A stretch of DNA of 18,756 nt. Origin: CAYXTC01 sp964468405 (GTDB taxonomy: Bacteria > Patescibacteriota > Minisyncoccia > Minisyncoccales > GWA2-38-27). Both the position numbers and the translations under genes were made by a program. Of this stretch, positions 1 to 7,056 are shown piece after piece. The stretch is from contig CAYXTC010000012.1 in assembly GCA_964468405.1 (NCBI GenBank), positions 1 to 18,756 on the forward strand, written 5' to 3'. How positions within the stretch are numbered: position 1 is the first letter of the stretch; each line of letters opens with the position of its first letter. A model generated the notes under the pieces. That model did no database searches. It saw nothing but the letters and a program-made list of their open reading frames with translations, and was not told the DNA's origin.

Positions 1-2
1 AG

Positions 3-92
3 AAAATTTGTAAACATTGCAAGATCGTCCGCAGAAAGGGGCGTGTTTATGTTATTTGCTCGAATCCTAGACACAAACAAAGACAAGGATAA
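3..92 (+). CDS. rpmJ: 50S ribosomal protein L36 (partial, 5' end outside window)
   Basis: The first readable frame gives the last 29 residues of L36 and stops at TAA 90-92. L36 is a small zinc-binding protein of the large ribosomal subunit. The zinc site is visible as C-X2-C (CKHC), then a Cys about 12 residues later (ICSN), then a His four residues on (NPRH). This is the classical C-X2-C-X12-C-X4-H set, so this is the zinc-containing form. The basic tail ends in RHKQRQG, typical of the family. The N-terminus lies upstream of the window. It precedes rpsM by 3 bp, the usual order in the bacterial alpha operon. Its last codons contain AAGGA (85-89), which is the best ribosome-binding site candidate for rpsM. 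Confidence 0.95.
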   Translation, partial: KICKHCKIVRRKGRVYVICSNPRHKQRQG

Positions 93-95
93 TAT

Positions 96-485
96 ATGCC
101 CAGAATAGCAGGTACCAACATACCAGAAAAAAAACAGATTGAAATAGCCCTAACATATATCTACGGCATAGGGAGAAATTTGAGTAGAAAAATACTTAAA
201 GAAGCCGGGGTTAATCCCCAAGAAAAGGCTTCAGATTTAAAAGCGGGAGAGATCAATAGATTAAGGGATATAATTGAGAAGAATTATAGTACAGAGGGGG
301 ATCTTCGGAGGAGAATCGTGAGTGACATTAAAAGATTAAAAGAAATAGGCTGTTGGCGGGGCGCAAGGCACCGTAAAGCCCTTCCTGCGAGGGGACAGCG
401 CACAAAGACAAACAGCAGGACTGTCAGGGGAAATGTTAGAAGAACCGTAGGGTCTGGCAGAAAGTCTGCCCCTGGATCTACTTAA
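96..485 (+). CDS. rpsM: 30S ribosomal protein S13
   Basis: S13 sits in the head of the small subunit and contacts the P-site tRNA and the large subunit. The 129-residue product starts MPRIAGTNIP and has the internal GIGRNLSRKIL helix-hairpin-helix region. It ends in the basic tail with RGQRTKTNSRT and RGNVRRT, which reaches the tRNA sites. Length is slightly above the usual 118-126 residues. ATG 96 is preceded by AAGGA at 85-89, one of the few plausible Shine-Dalgarno sequences in this operon. It lies between rpmJ (3 bp) and rpsK (5 bp), so co-transcription is expected. Confidence 0.97.
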   Translation: MPRIAGTNIPEKKQIEIALTYIYGIGRNLSRKILKEAGVNPQEKASDLKAGEINRLRDIIEKNYSTEGDLRRRIVSDIKRLKEIGCWRGARHRKALPARGQRTKTNSRTVRGNVRRTVGSGRKSAPGST

Positions 486-490
486 TAATT

Positions 491-943
491 ATGGGAAAAA
501 AGAGAGTTGTCAAAAAAAGTGAAGAAGAGTTAATCAAAGAACGCGAGAAAGTAGAGGCTGGAGTAAAGAAAGAATTCAAACCTTCTAGCGCTCCTCAAAG
601 AAAAGAGGGCAGGATTTATATATCTTCTTCTTATAATAATACTTCTATAACCCTTACTGATGCTAAGGGCAATGTTTTAACCTGGGCAAGCGCAGGGTCT
701 ATAGGGTTTAAGGGTACCAAGAAGGCCACTCCTTTTGCCGCTTCCAAAGTAGCAGAGGCTATTACTTTGGCTGCCAACAAATTAAAGATGAAAAAGTTTT
801 TAGTTTTCGTAAAAGGCATTGGCGGGGGGCGCGATTCTGCCCTGAGATCTTTGGCCGCTCGGGGTTTGGAGATTGTTTCTGTAAAGGACTGTACTCCTAT
901 TCCTCACAATGGATGCAGGCCGTCTAAAGCAAGAAGAGTATAA
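491..943 (+). CDS. rpsK: 30S ribosomal protein S11
   Basis: S11 is a platform protein of the small subunit near the E site. The conserved body begins near residue 40 with EGRIYISSSYNNTSITLTD. It continues with GNVLTWASAG and GIGGGRDSALRSL, and ends with the conserved CTPIPHNGCRPSKARRV tail. At 150 residues it is longer than the usual ~128. The extra length is a charged Lys/Glu-rich N-terminal extension of roughly 20-25 residues before the conserved part. I see no good Shine-Dalgarno before ATG 491; the leader is the short AT-rich gap after rpsM. The next gene, rpsD, starts 2 bp after the stop, suggesting translational coupling. Confidence 0.97.
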   Translation: MGKKRVVKKSEEELIKEREKVEAGVKKEFKPSSAPQRKEGRIYISSSYNNTSITLTDAKGNVLTWASAGSIGFKGTKKATPFAASKVAEAITLAANKLKMKKFLVFVKGIGGGRDSALRSLAARGLEIVSVKDCTPIPHNGCRPSKARRV

Positions 944-945
944 TT

Positions 946-1575
946 ATGAAGGAGAATAAATGTAAAATTTGCAGAAGGCTCGGGACAAAACTTTTTCTGA
1001 AAGGAGAGAGGTGCTTTTCGCAGAAATGCGCAGTGGTTAAAAAACCATATCCTCCGGGCCAAAAAAGCAAGAAAAGAAGGAGAAATATTTCAGAATACGG
1101 CAAAGAACTTCAGGAAAAGCAGAAACTCAAGAGGTGGTACCACCTTAAAGAATCCCAGTTCCGGAGCTATGTAATGGGGGCTTTGGCGAAAAGGGGAGAA
1201 GTTGAAGACGCTGGAACCTTTTTGATTCAAAAACTAGAGAAAAGATTAGATAATGTTTTATTCAGAATGGGGGTGACTCCTTCTCGACGCAGAGCTAAAC
1301 AAATAGTAGGTCACGGCCACGTATTAGTAAACGGAAGAAAGATAGATACGCCTTCCTATGAAGTAAAAAAAGGAGATGTCGTTTCCTTAAAAGCCAAGAG
1401 TAAAGAAAAACCAGGTCTGAAGGACATACCTTCTTTATTGAAAAAATACGAAGCACCCTCTTGGATAAATTTAGATAAAATAAAAATACAAGCGAAAATT
1501 GTCGGAGAGCCTTCTATGGAGGATGTTGTTCCTCCTGCTGAAGTCTCGGCTATTTTCGAGTTTTATTCAAGATAA
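946..1575 (+). CDS. rpsD: 30S ribosomal protein S4
   Basis: S4 nucleates small-subunit assembly on 16S rRNA and in many bacteria represses its own operon. The 209-residue length is normal. An N-terminal zinc site of the C-X2-C-X13-C-X4-C form is visible (C6, C9, C23, C28), so this is the zinc-binding version. The S4 RNA-binding domain runs roughly over residues 95-160: LDNVLFRMG, SRRRAKQIVGHGHVLVNG, then DTPSYEVKKGDVVSL. The C-terminus has the usual VPPAEVSAIFEFYSR ending. It begins 2 bp after rpsK without a clear ribosome-binding site. The 19-bp gap to rpoA holds only AT-rich sequence, and I see no terminator in it. Confidence 0.97.
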   Translation: MKENKCKICRRLGTKLFLKGERCFSQKCAVVKKPYPPGQKSKKRRRNISEYGKELQEKQKLKRWYHLKESQFRSYVMGALAKRGEVEDAGTFLIQKLEKRLDNVLFRMGVTPSRRRAKQIVGHGHVLVNGRKIDTPSYEVKKGDVVSLKAKSKEKPGLKDIPSLLKKYEAPSWINLDKIKIQAKIVGEPSMEDVVPPAEVSAIFEFYSR

Positions 1576-1594
1576 TAAAATATAACAAAACCAT

Positions 1595-2527
1595 ATGATT
1601 GTTTTGCCAAAGCCGCCTAAAATCGTCGACAAAAAAGATAATTGGGCCCGGATCGAAGTTGAGGGCCTTTATCCCGGTTATGGATTGACGATCGGGAATA
1701 GCTTGAGAAGGGTTTTGCTTTCTTCTTTAGAGGGAGTAGCGATTACTCAGGTAAAGATTAAGGGCGCCCAGCATGAGTTTTCTACTATTTCAGGCGTTTT
1801 AGAGGATGTAGTTACTATAATGATGAACCTGAAAAAAGCCAGGTTTAAGATGCATAGTGAGGAGCCTCAAAAAGCCACTCTTAAAGAAAAAGGAGAGAAG
1901 AAGATTTCCGGCAAGGATTTTAAACTTCCCAGCCAGGTGGAGTTGATAAACAAAGATTGTCACGTGGCTACTCTTACCAACAAGAACACAGAACTGGAAA
2001 TGGAGATTATTATTGAGAAAGGAGTAGGATATGAGCCCGTAGAAAGAAGAAAAAAAGAAGGAAAATTAGAAATCGGATTAATTCCGCTTGACGCCGTTTT
2101 TACCCCTGTTAGAAAAGTAAGTTATAGCATAGAGAACATGAGAGTAGGAGAAAGGACAGATTTTGACAGGCTGAATATGGAGATTGAAACAGACGGCTCT
2201 GTAACTCCGGAAGAAACCATATCCCAGGCCTCCAATATCTTAGTCGAACATTTTTCTCTGATTGGCGGGGAGGAAAAGAGCACAGAGCCCAAAGAAGAAG
2301 AACTCGCCAAGGAAAAAAAAGAAGATCCGAGCAAAATAAAAGTAGAAGATTTAGGCCTTTCTTCCAGGACAGAAAGCGCTCTCCACGAGAACAATATTAA
2401 GACAGTAGGAGGCGTTATAAGAAAGAAGGAAGACGATATTTTAAATCTTTCAGGGATGGGAGATAAGGGACTCAAAGAGATAAAAAAAGCTTTGAAAAAA
2501 TACGGATTAGAAATTAAGTCGGAATAA
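1595..2527 (+). CDS. rpoA: DNA-directed RNA polymerase subunit alpha
   Basis: The alpha subunit forms the dimer that scaffolds RNA polymerase assembly. The N-terminal domain (about residues 1-225) shows GYGLTIGNSLRRVLLSSLEG, the alpha-dimer/beta contact segment, and MRVGERTDFDRLNMEIETDG. A strongly acidic Glu/Lys linker covers about 226-247. The C-terminal domain (about 248-310) has the helix-hairpin-helix DNA and activator contact region: LGLSSRTESAL, then LSGMGDKGLKEIKKAL. Its 310 residues are close to the usual 310-340, and both domains are intact. The start has no recognisable Shine-Dalgarno. rplQ follows 3 bp after the stop. Confidence 0.97.
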   Translation: MIVLPKPPKIVDKKDNWARIEVEGLYPGYGLTIGNSLRRVLLSSLEGVAITQVKIKGAQHEFSTISGVLEDVVTIMMNLKKARFKMHSEEPQKATLKEKGEKKISGKDFKLPSQVELINKDCHVATLTNKNTELEMEIIIEKGVGYEPVERRKKEGKLEIGLIPLDAVFTPVRKVSYSIENMRVGERTDFDRLNMEIETDGSVTPEETISQASNILVEHFSLIGGEEKSTEPKEEELAKEKKEDPSKIKVEDLGLSSRTESALHENNIKTVGGVIRKKEDDILNLSGMGDKGLKEIKKALKKYGLEIKSE

Positions 2528-2530
2528 AGA

Positions 2531-2914
2531 ATGAACAAACAGAAAAGAGGAAGAAAATTCTCAAGAAAAAGCCAACAAAGAAAATCAATGATAAAGTCAT
2601 TGGCATCTTCCCTTTTCCTAAAAGAAAAAATAAAGACCACCGAAGCCAAAGCAAAGGAGTTAGCCCCTTTTGCAGAAAAGGCCGTCACTAAGGCAAAGAA
2701 GGGAGGAGTCCAGGCCATAAGGGAGTTGGCTAAAGATTTTAATAAGAATGTTGCCCAGAAATTAGTCCGGGAAATAGCCCCCCTTTTTAATAAAAGACAG
2801 GGAGGTTATACTAGGATAGTTAAAATGGGGCCGAGGAAATCAGATAGTGCTAAAATGGCGGTTATTGAGTTGGTTGAAAAAACAAAGAAGACAGAGAAAA
2901 AACCAGAGAAATAA
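2531..2914 (+). CDS. rplQ: 50S ribosomal protein L17
   Basis: L17 lies near the peptide exit tunnel of the large subunit. The 127-residue product has the family signature: RGRKFSRKSQQRKSMIKSLA followed by LFLKEKIKTTEAKAKEL, then LFNKRQGGYTRIVKMGPRKSD, where GGYTRI is diagnostic. It ends in a Lys-rich tail. It follows rpoA by 3 bp, the near-universal order, and rplM starts 9 bp later after an AT-rich spacer without a clear ribosome-binding site. Confidence 0.96.
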   Translation: MNKQKRGRKFSRKSQQRKSMIKSLASSLFLKEKIKTTEAKAKELAPFAEKAVTKAKKGGVQAIRELAKDFNKNVAQKLVREIAPLFNKRQGGYTRIVKMGPRKSDSAKMAVIELVEKTKKTEKKPEK

Positions 2915-2923
2915 TTATTTATT

Positions 2924-3274
2924 ATGGAGAGAAAGACACATACAATTACTTCACAAGGTAAAATTATGGGAAGACTCGCCACAAAAGTGGCTAATTTGTT
3001 AAGAGGAAAAAACAAGGCTGATTTTCGACCAGACGTTGATATGGGAGACTTTGTGACAGTGAGCGAAGTAGATAAACTGAAATTTAGCGGGAATAAGGAA
3101 AGTAATAAGATTTACTATCGCCATAGCGGTTATCTGGGGCATCTAAAAAAGGAGCCTCTAGGGAAAATGTTTAAAAGAAATCCAGAAGAAGTTTTTAGGA
3201 AAGCGGTCTACGGCATGCTTCCTAAAAATAAGTTAAGAGACGTTCAGATTAAAAGACTTAAATTCCAGAAATAG
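2924..3274 (+). CDS. rplM: 50S ribosomal protein L13 (short form)
   Basis: L13 is an early-assembly large-subunit protein. Recognisable parts are GKIMGRLATKVANLLRGKNK at the N-terminus, NKIYYRHSGYLGHLKK in the middle and VYGMLPKNKLRD near the end. The 116 residues compare with about 140-150 in most bacteria. The shortening affects the N-terminal lead and the C-terminal tail, while the core is complete. Shortened ribosomal proteins are common in CPR bacteria. rpsI follows after 2 bp, the conserved L13-S9 pair. Confidence 0.95.
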   Translation: MERKTHTITSQGKIMGRLATKVANLLRGKNKADFRPDVDMGDFVTVSEVDKLKFSGNKESNKIYYRHSGYLGHLKKEPLGKMFKRNPEEVFRKAVYGMLPKNKLRDVQIKRLKFQK

Positions 3275-3276
3275 TT

Positions 3277-3714
3277 ATGCCTACTAAAACTACTAAAAAG
3301 AAGACTTCAACTAAAAAAGAAACCAAGAAATATTTCGAGGCCGTAGGCAAAAGAAAAACGGCTATAGCCCGGGTTCGCCTTTTCGAAAAAGGGAAGGGAA
3401 AATTTACAGTAAATGATAAAGAATACAAAGGGTATTTTCCTACTACGGAACTTCAGAAAATAGCAACCGAATCTTTGGAGAAAATGGAGTGCTTGAGCAA
3501 GTTTGATATATCGGTGAAGGCAAGGGGATCTGGAGTTCATTCCCAGGCCGAAGCCGTAAGGCATGGCATAGCCCGCGCCTTAGTGAAGTTTGATGAAGAG
3601 TTCAGGAAGAAATTAAGGAAGGCAGGTCTTTTGACTAGAGACCCGAGACAGAGAGAGAGAAAGAAATTCGGTCTTAGGAGGGCCAGAAGGGCAAGACAAT
3701 GGCGTAAGAGATAA
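3277..3714 (+). CDS. rpsI: 30S ribosomal protein S9
   Basis: S9 reaches with its C-terminal tail into the P site, where the final Arg contacts the tRNA anticodon loop. A Thr/Lys-rich N-terminal extension (about residues 1-18) precedes the conserved start YFEAVGKRKTAIARVRLF. Later come VKARGSGVHSQAEAVRHGIA and LTRDPRQRERKKFGLRRARR, and the C-terminus ends WRKR, matching the usual -SKR tail. Length is 145 residues, slightly above the usual ~130 because of the extension. It is the last ribosomal gene of the run; the nuclease gene starts 2 bp after its stop. Confidence 0.96.
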   Translation: MPTKTTKKKTSTKKETKKYFEAVGKRKTAIARVRLFEKGKGKFTVNDKEYKGYFPTTELQKIATESLEKMECLSKFDISVKARGSGVHSQAEAVRHGIARALVKFDEEFRKKLRKAGLLTRDPRQRERKKFGLRRARRARQWRKR

Positions 3715-3716
3715 AA

Positions 3717-4406
3717 ATGTTAAAGGAGATTATAGACAGGTATTATTTAGACAGAGAAAAAGACAAGGACCGGACGCACTTTTATATCACCGATGCCGGG
3801 AAATGCCCCCGGTCGGTTTTTTTTAAATTTAAAAATGCTCCCAAGAAGGCCCTAGATCCCAACATCTTAAGGATTTTCGACCACGGAGATCATATACACC
3901 AGTTGATTATGCGCGCTCTTTTCGGGGCGCAGGATATAGAAGTGGTTTGCTCTGAAATCGATATTCCTCCCCAGAAGATAATATCTGGGAGAGCCGACGC
4001 TATTATTAGTGATCGCAAAAGGCATTATGTTCTCGACATAAAAAGTAGCAACGGGTTTGCCTTCAAAGGGCTAAAAGAGCCTAAACCCGAGAATGTTTAT
4101 CAAATTCAGCTGTATCTTCATTACTTTGGCATTTCCAAAGGCATCCTTCTTTATGTTAATAAGAATAACCAGGACCTTAGAGAGTTTGTTGTGGACTACG
4201 ATCCGAATATGGCAAAAACGCTTCTTGCCAGCCTGGAGGCCCTCCAGAGAAAAATAAAAGCAGGCCTGATTCCGGCCCGCTTGGCCAATTATCCCAAAGA
4301 TCGCCAGTGTCGCTATTGCCAATTCAGAGAGATTTGCTCTATAGCGGACGAAGGCGAAATGAAGTGGGAAGAATTTAAGAAAAAGTTTGAGAGTTCAGGG
4401 GATTAA
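3717..4406 (+). CDS. Cas4/RecB-like PD-(D/E)XK nuclease with apparent Fe-S cysteines
   Basis: This 229-residue protein has the layout of stand-alone RecB/Cas4-type nucleases. In order: a single Cys (C30, GKCPRS), His in GDHIHQL (H59/H61), Asp in SGRADAII (D94), the D-X-K motif in VLDIKSS (D107, K109), a Q-type motif in YQIQLYLHY (Q129/Q131), and a C-terminal C-X2-C-X5-C set (C198, C201, C207). The four cysteines match the iron-sulfur staple known in Cas4 and AddB. All catalytic positions appear intact, so an active metal-dependent DNA nuclease is expected; the substrate is unknown. It begins 2 bp after rpsI and probably rides on the ribosomal transcript. No CRISPR array or other cas gene is present, so a repair or DNA-processing role is more likely than adaptation. 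Its end overlaps the convergent PEGA gene by 12 bp. Confidence 0.85.
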   Translation: MLKEIIDRYYLDREKDKDRTHFYITDAGKCPRSVFFKFKNAPKKALDPNILRIFDHGDHIHQLIMRALFGAQDIEVVCSEIDIPPQKIISGRADAIISDRKRHYVLDIKSSNGFAFKGLKEPKPENVYQIQLYLHYFGISKGILLYVNKNNQDLREFVVDYDPNMAKTLLASLEALQRKIKAGLIPARLANYPKDRQCRYCQFREICSIADEGEMKWEEFKKKFESSGD

Positions 4407-5756
4407 GGGCTCAGAACAGAAAAAGCTTCCTTTAGAGAGCAGGCACAACTTATTAACTCCTTGGTACCAGAAGATTTCAACCTCTTGGAACTCTGCCAAG
4501 TCACTAGAGTTTATCTTGTCTCTATTATCGATCTCAGAGATTTTTATTTTGTTTCCGGTGTTGAATATTAAATAATGAGAGGTGTACCAAAAAACATCTT
4601 TCACCTCTTCTGAAAAGCGGCTAAGAAACTGAACTTGGCCTCTCTCTCTTCGGGGCTGATCTCTGATGTCCTCGAGGAATATTACCCAGATTTCAGATTC
4701 ATTAAAATAGGCTATTTTTTTATTATCAGGAGAAATCTTTATCTTTTTTACATTTTCTGATATCTTCTTGAATTCTTTTTCTTTTTCCAAATCTAACAAA
4801 TAGAAATTATTTCCTTCCATTAAAGAGATATGAGAGCCTGTTTTGTTTATGCTGTATTTGGTTTCTTGTTTGACAGAAAGAGGGGAGGCGGTTATTTTCT
4901 CTTGGGGCTGGAAGGTGTAATCCGTTTTTATAACAAATCCTTCTTCGTTTAAAAAATAGATATTATCTTTTTTTAGGGAAGCAGTTATCACTCCTCTTAA
5001 AGATTTTTCTTGTCCCAGTTCTAACAATTCGCCTTCTTTTATGTAAAAAATCCTAGAGGACTTCTCTGGATGGAAATAAACATCAAGAGAGCCTGATAAT
5101 TCTAATTGTTCGAGAGAGGCGGGAAGGGGAGAGATGTCCAAGAGAAAATAACTAATCTCTCCCGCTACAGCGGCCTTCAAAAAAGCGTTCTTTCCCTCCG
5201 GAGTGATTTTTAAAGATATTAGATCAACATTTTTTTCTGAAATATCCTCTTTTCTTATAAGATGGCTTTTTAAGTTTTTATCGGCTTCGACTAACTTCAG
5301 AGCCCATTGTTCTTCTTCGGATTCTACCATTATGGTTTGCTGACCCCGACTAGAGAAAAAAGAATTTTCTATGTTCTTTGAGATAAGTTGGAATGTTGGA
5401 CTTTCAGGAATTAAAACTACATTTTTCGCTTCTGTTACCTCTCCCTTTTTTATCTTCAGCTTTTTTTTCCAGGGATGATAATTCTCCTTTTTAATAGTAA
5501 AAGTATGATCACCTGGGGCGATATTTTCCATAAGAAGGGACCCGAAAAACAAGTCTGTTCTCTCGCTTTTTTTGTTGTCCAGAAACACCCTAGTTGCCCT
5601 GGGCGCGGTTTTGCAGTAAAACATTCCGGGCCTGATAAATCTTTTCTCCTCCCAACTGAAACGCCACCCTATGGAATAAAAGACAATAAGGGGCGCCACA
5701 ATCAAAAAAAGAATAGTGAAAGATGCAAATATTATTTTGCGACTTCTTCTTTTCAT
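4395..5756 (-). CDS. Membrane-anchored PEGA-domain protein
   Basis: A 453-residue protein of unknown function. Residues about 8-29 form one hydrophobic segment (IIFASFTILFLIVAPLIVFY) after a basic start MKRRSRK, which predicts an N-terminal membrane anchor with the rest outside the cytoplasm. Residues about 44-117 resemble a PEGA domain: small-residue strand with VFLDNKK, then IAPGDHTFTIKKENYHPW, then IKKGEVTEAKNVVL. The remainder (about 118-453) is rich in short beta-like stretches such as ISPDNKKIAYFNESEIWVI, reminiscent of TolB/WD40-like propeller repeats; that part is inference. PEGA proteins with such tails are common surface proteins in CPR genomes. It is a single-gene unit with its own promoter. 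It stops with TGA, and its 3' end overlaps the nuclease gene on the other strand. Confidence 0.75.
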   Translation of the reverse strand: MKRRSRKIIFASFTILFLIVAPLIVFYSIGWRFSWEEKRFIRPGMFYCKTAPRATRVFLDNKKSERTDLFFGSLLMENIAPGDHTFTIKKENYHPWKKKLKIKKGEVTEAKNVVLIPESPTFQLISKNIENSFFSSRGQQTIMVESEEEQWALKLVEADKNLKSHLIRKEDISEKNVDLISLKITPEGKNAFLKAAVAGEISYFLLDISPLPASLEQLELSGSLDVYFHPEKSSRIFYIKEGELLELGQEKSLRGVITASLKKDNIYFLNEEGFVIKTDYTFQPQEKITASPLSVKQETKYSINKTGSHISLMEGNNFYLLDLEKEKEFKKISENVKKIKISPDNKKIAYFNESEIWVIFLEDIRDQPRRERGQVQFLSRFSEEVKDVFWYTSHYLIFNTGNKIKISEIDNRDKINSSDLAEFQEVEIFWYQGVNKLCLLSKGSFFCSEPLIP

Positions 5757-5762
5757 AATTGA

Positions 5763-5791
5763 ATTTTATCAAAAAATCAGAGAAATCCCAA
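5763..5791 (-). promoter_or_regulatory. Sigma70-like promoter of the PEGA gene, predicting a leaderless mRNA
   Basis: Reading the minus strand there is a -35 TTGGGA (5786-5791, 4/6 to consensus), a 17-bp spacer, and a -10 TAAAAT (5763-5768, 5/6). Transcription would start about 6-7 bases past the -10 box, at or next to the A of the ATG at 5756. No room is left for a Shine-Dalgarno, so translation would be leaderless. Confidence 0.6.
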
Positions 5792-5798
5792 GACTTGG

Positions 5799-5827
5799 TT
5801 GACTTTTTATTAAATGTTGGCTAATTT
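5799..5827 (+). promoter_or_regulatory. Putative promoter of lysA-ddh
   Basis: A good -35 box TTGACT (5799-5804, 5/6) lies in the 113-bp divergent gap. At 17 bp there is only a weak -10, TAATTT (5822-5827); TAAATT at 5827-5832 is a better box but at 22 bp. The unit must start here because the upstream gene points the other way. The -35 box sits within 10 bp of the minus-strand promoter's -35 box, so the two could interfere. I see no room for a lysine riboswitch. Confidence 0.4.
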
Positions 5828-5858
5828 AAATTATCGTAGAGAACCTTAACAAGAGAAT

Positions 5859-5865
5859 AAGGAGA
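5859..5865 (+). promoter_or_regulatory. Strong Shine-Dalgarno of lysA
   Basis: AAGGAGA ends 4 bases before ATG 5870, giving near-ideal complementarity and spacing. This fixes the start. It contrasts with most neighbouring genes, which lack such a site. Confidence 0.8.
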
Positions 5866-5869
5866 AAGC

Positions 5870-7039
5870 ATGGACAAGGAAACGATTGAAGAGGCAGTAG
5901 AAAGATTCGGCACTCCTATTTATCTTTACGATGAGACAATTCTCAGGAAGAGGGTTCGGATGCTGCTTGATTTGGGGCTGGACAATCTTTTCATTCTTTA
6001 CGCCCTTAAGGCCAATTCTAACCCCACCCTCTTGTCAAAAATTAAAGATGAAGGTGGGGCTCGGATAGGAGTTGACGCCGTTTCTCCGGAAGAAGTTTCT
6101 TTAGCCCGCCAGATTTTTCCTTCCGGTATGGTAGTCTTTACCGGGAATAATCTTACCACAAAGGAGGCTCTAAGCGTCTCCCAGGAGAGGGTTGTTTTAA
6201 ACATCGATTCTCTTTCTCTGTTGGAAAGAATCGGAAGCCAGATTACGGGTGAGAGAGTGTGGATACGGGTAAATCCCGACGTAGGAGCAGGCCACCACGA
6301 GCATTGTATCACCGGCGGTCCGGAGTCCAAATTCGGAATTTGGCATAAACTTTTGCCTATAGCCAAAGCCATTGTTGAAAAACATAATCTCCAGGTGACA
6401 GGCCTTCACCAGCATATTGGTTCTGGGATACTTGATACTCAGGACTTTCAGAGGGCAACAGATGCTATCTCTGGTTTAATCTCTCATTTTTCAGACACGC
6501 TGGAGTTTGTTGACTTTGGCGGAGGACTGGGCATTCCCTACAAACCGAACGAGAATCCCCTTGATCTTGCAGAAATGAAAAATATCTTAGCCGGATTTTC
6601 TGAAAAGCATCCTGGTTTAACCCTAGTTATAGAGCCGGGACGTTTCATAACAGCAGGGGCTGGTTTGTTGGTGGTAGAAGTCACTACCTTAAAGCACAAG
6701 CCCGGAACAGAAAGTTATTATGTAGGAGTTAACAGCGGATTCAATCATTTAGCAAGGCCCATTATGTACGGGGCCTATCACGGCATCCATAATGTTTCTA
6801 ATCTCGAGGGCGAGAAGATCCCAGTTGACGTTGTGGGGAATCTTTGTGAGAGCGGCGATTGTTTTGCCAGGGGCCGAAGACTGGAGATGCCCAGAGAAGG
6901 AGATATTCTGGTTATTGAAGATGCTGGGGCTTACGGCTATTCTATGGCCTCTTTCTATAACTTAAGACCCATGCCACAGGAGATTTTATTGGATAAAGAA
7001 GGAAAGTTGATAAGAATCAGAGGCGAAAGAAGGGCCTAG
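5870..7039 (+). CDS. lysA: Diaminopimelate decarboxylase
   Basis: A 389-residue fold-type III PLP enzyme that decarboxylates meso-diaminopimelate to L-lysine, the last step of lysine synthesis. Visible motifs: the PLP lysine in YALKANSN (K47); HIGSG (182-186) and GGGLG (217-221) of the PLP phosphate pocket; EPGRF (255-259); the active-site Cys-Glu in NLCESGD (C326, E327); and GAYGYSMASFYN (353-364) near the end, which is characteristic of LysA. Related decarboxylases (ornithine/arginine, carboxynorspermidine) share parts of this, but CESGD, the ending and the ddh gene next door favour LysA. The start is fixed by AAGGAGA. It forms a two-gene unit with ddh, with 17 bp between them. Amino-acid synthesis genes are rare in CPR genomes, so transfer is plausible. 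Confidence 0.9.
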   Translation: MDKETIEEAVERFGTPIYLYDETILRKRVRMLLDLGLDNLFILYALKANSNPTLLSKIKDEGGARIGVDAVSPEEVSLARQIFPSGMVVFTGNNLTTKEALSVSQERVVLNIDSLSLLERIGSQITGERVWIRVNPDVGAGHHEHCITGGPESKFGIWHKLLPIAKAIVEKHNLQVTGLHQHIGSGILDTQDFQRATDAISGLISHFSDTLEFVDFGGGLGIPYKPNENPLDLAEMKNILAGFSEKHPGLTLVIEPGRFITAGAGLLVVEVTTLKHKPGTESYYVGVNSGFNHLARPIMYGAYHGIHNVSNLEGEKIPVDVVGNLCESGDCFARGRRLEMPREGDILVIEDAGAYGYSMASFYNLRPMPQEILLDKEGKLIRIRGERRA

Positions 7040-7045
7040 CCCTGG

Positions 7046-7052
7046 AAAGGAG
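7046..7052 (+). promoter_or_regulatory. Strong Shine-Dalgarno of ddh
   Basis: AAAGGAG lies 4 bases before ATG 7057, within the 17-bp gap after lysA. It is a second strong site in this two-gene unit, unlike most of the flanking operons. Confidence 0.8.
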
Positions 7053-7056
7053 CAAC

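Noticed and set aside
2122..2718. A 198-codon open frame on the minus strand
   Set aside because: It lies fully across rpoA and rplQ, both clearly recognised, and its Phe/Ser-rich product is what antisense of Lys/Glu-rich genes gives.
3717..4406. Part of a CRISPR-Cas locus because of the Cas4-like protein
   Set aside because: No repeat-spacer array and no other cas gene is present in the window; the context is ribosomal.
4387..4575. A 62-codon plus-strand frame after the nuclease gene
   Set aside because: It overlaps the end of the nuclease gene and is antisense to the PEGA gene; no start signal or domain.
5757..5869. Lysine riboswitch upstream of lysA
   Set aside because: The divergent gap is only 113 bp, filled by two promoters and a ribosome-binding site; an L-box needs more space and no matching helices were seen.
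5998..6415. Two minus-strand open frames inside lysA
   Set aside because: They are opposite a gene with all catalytic motifs and show no recognisable domain.
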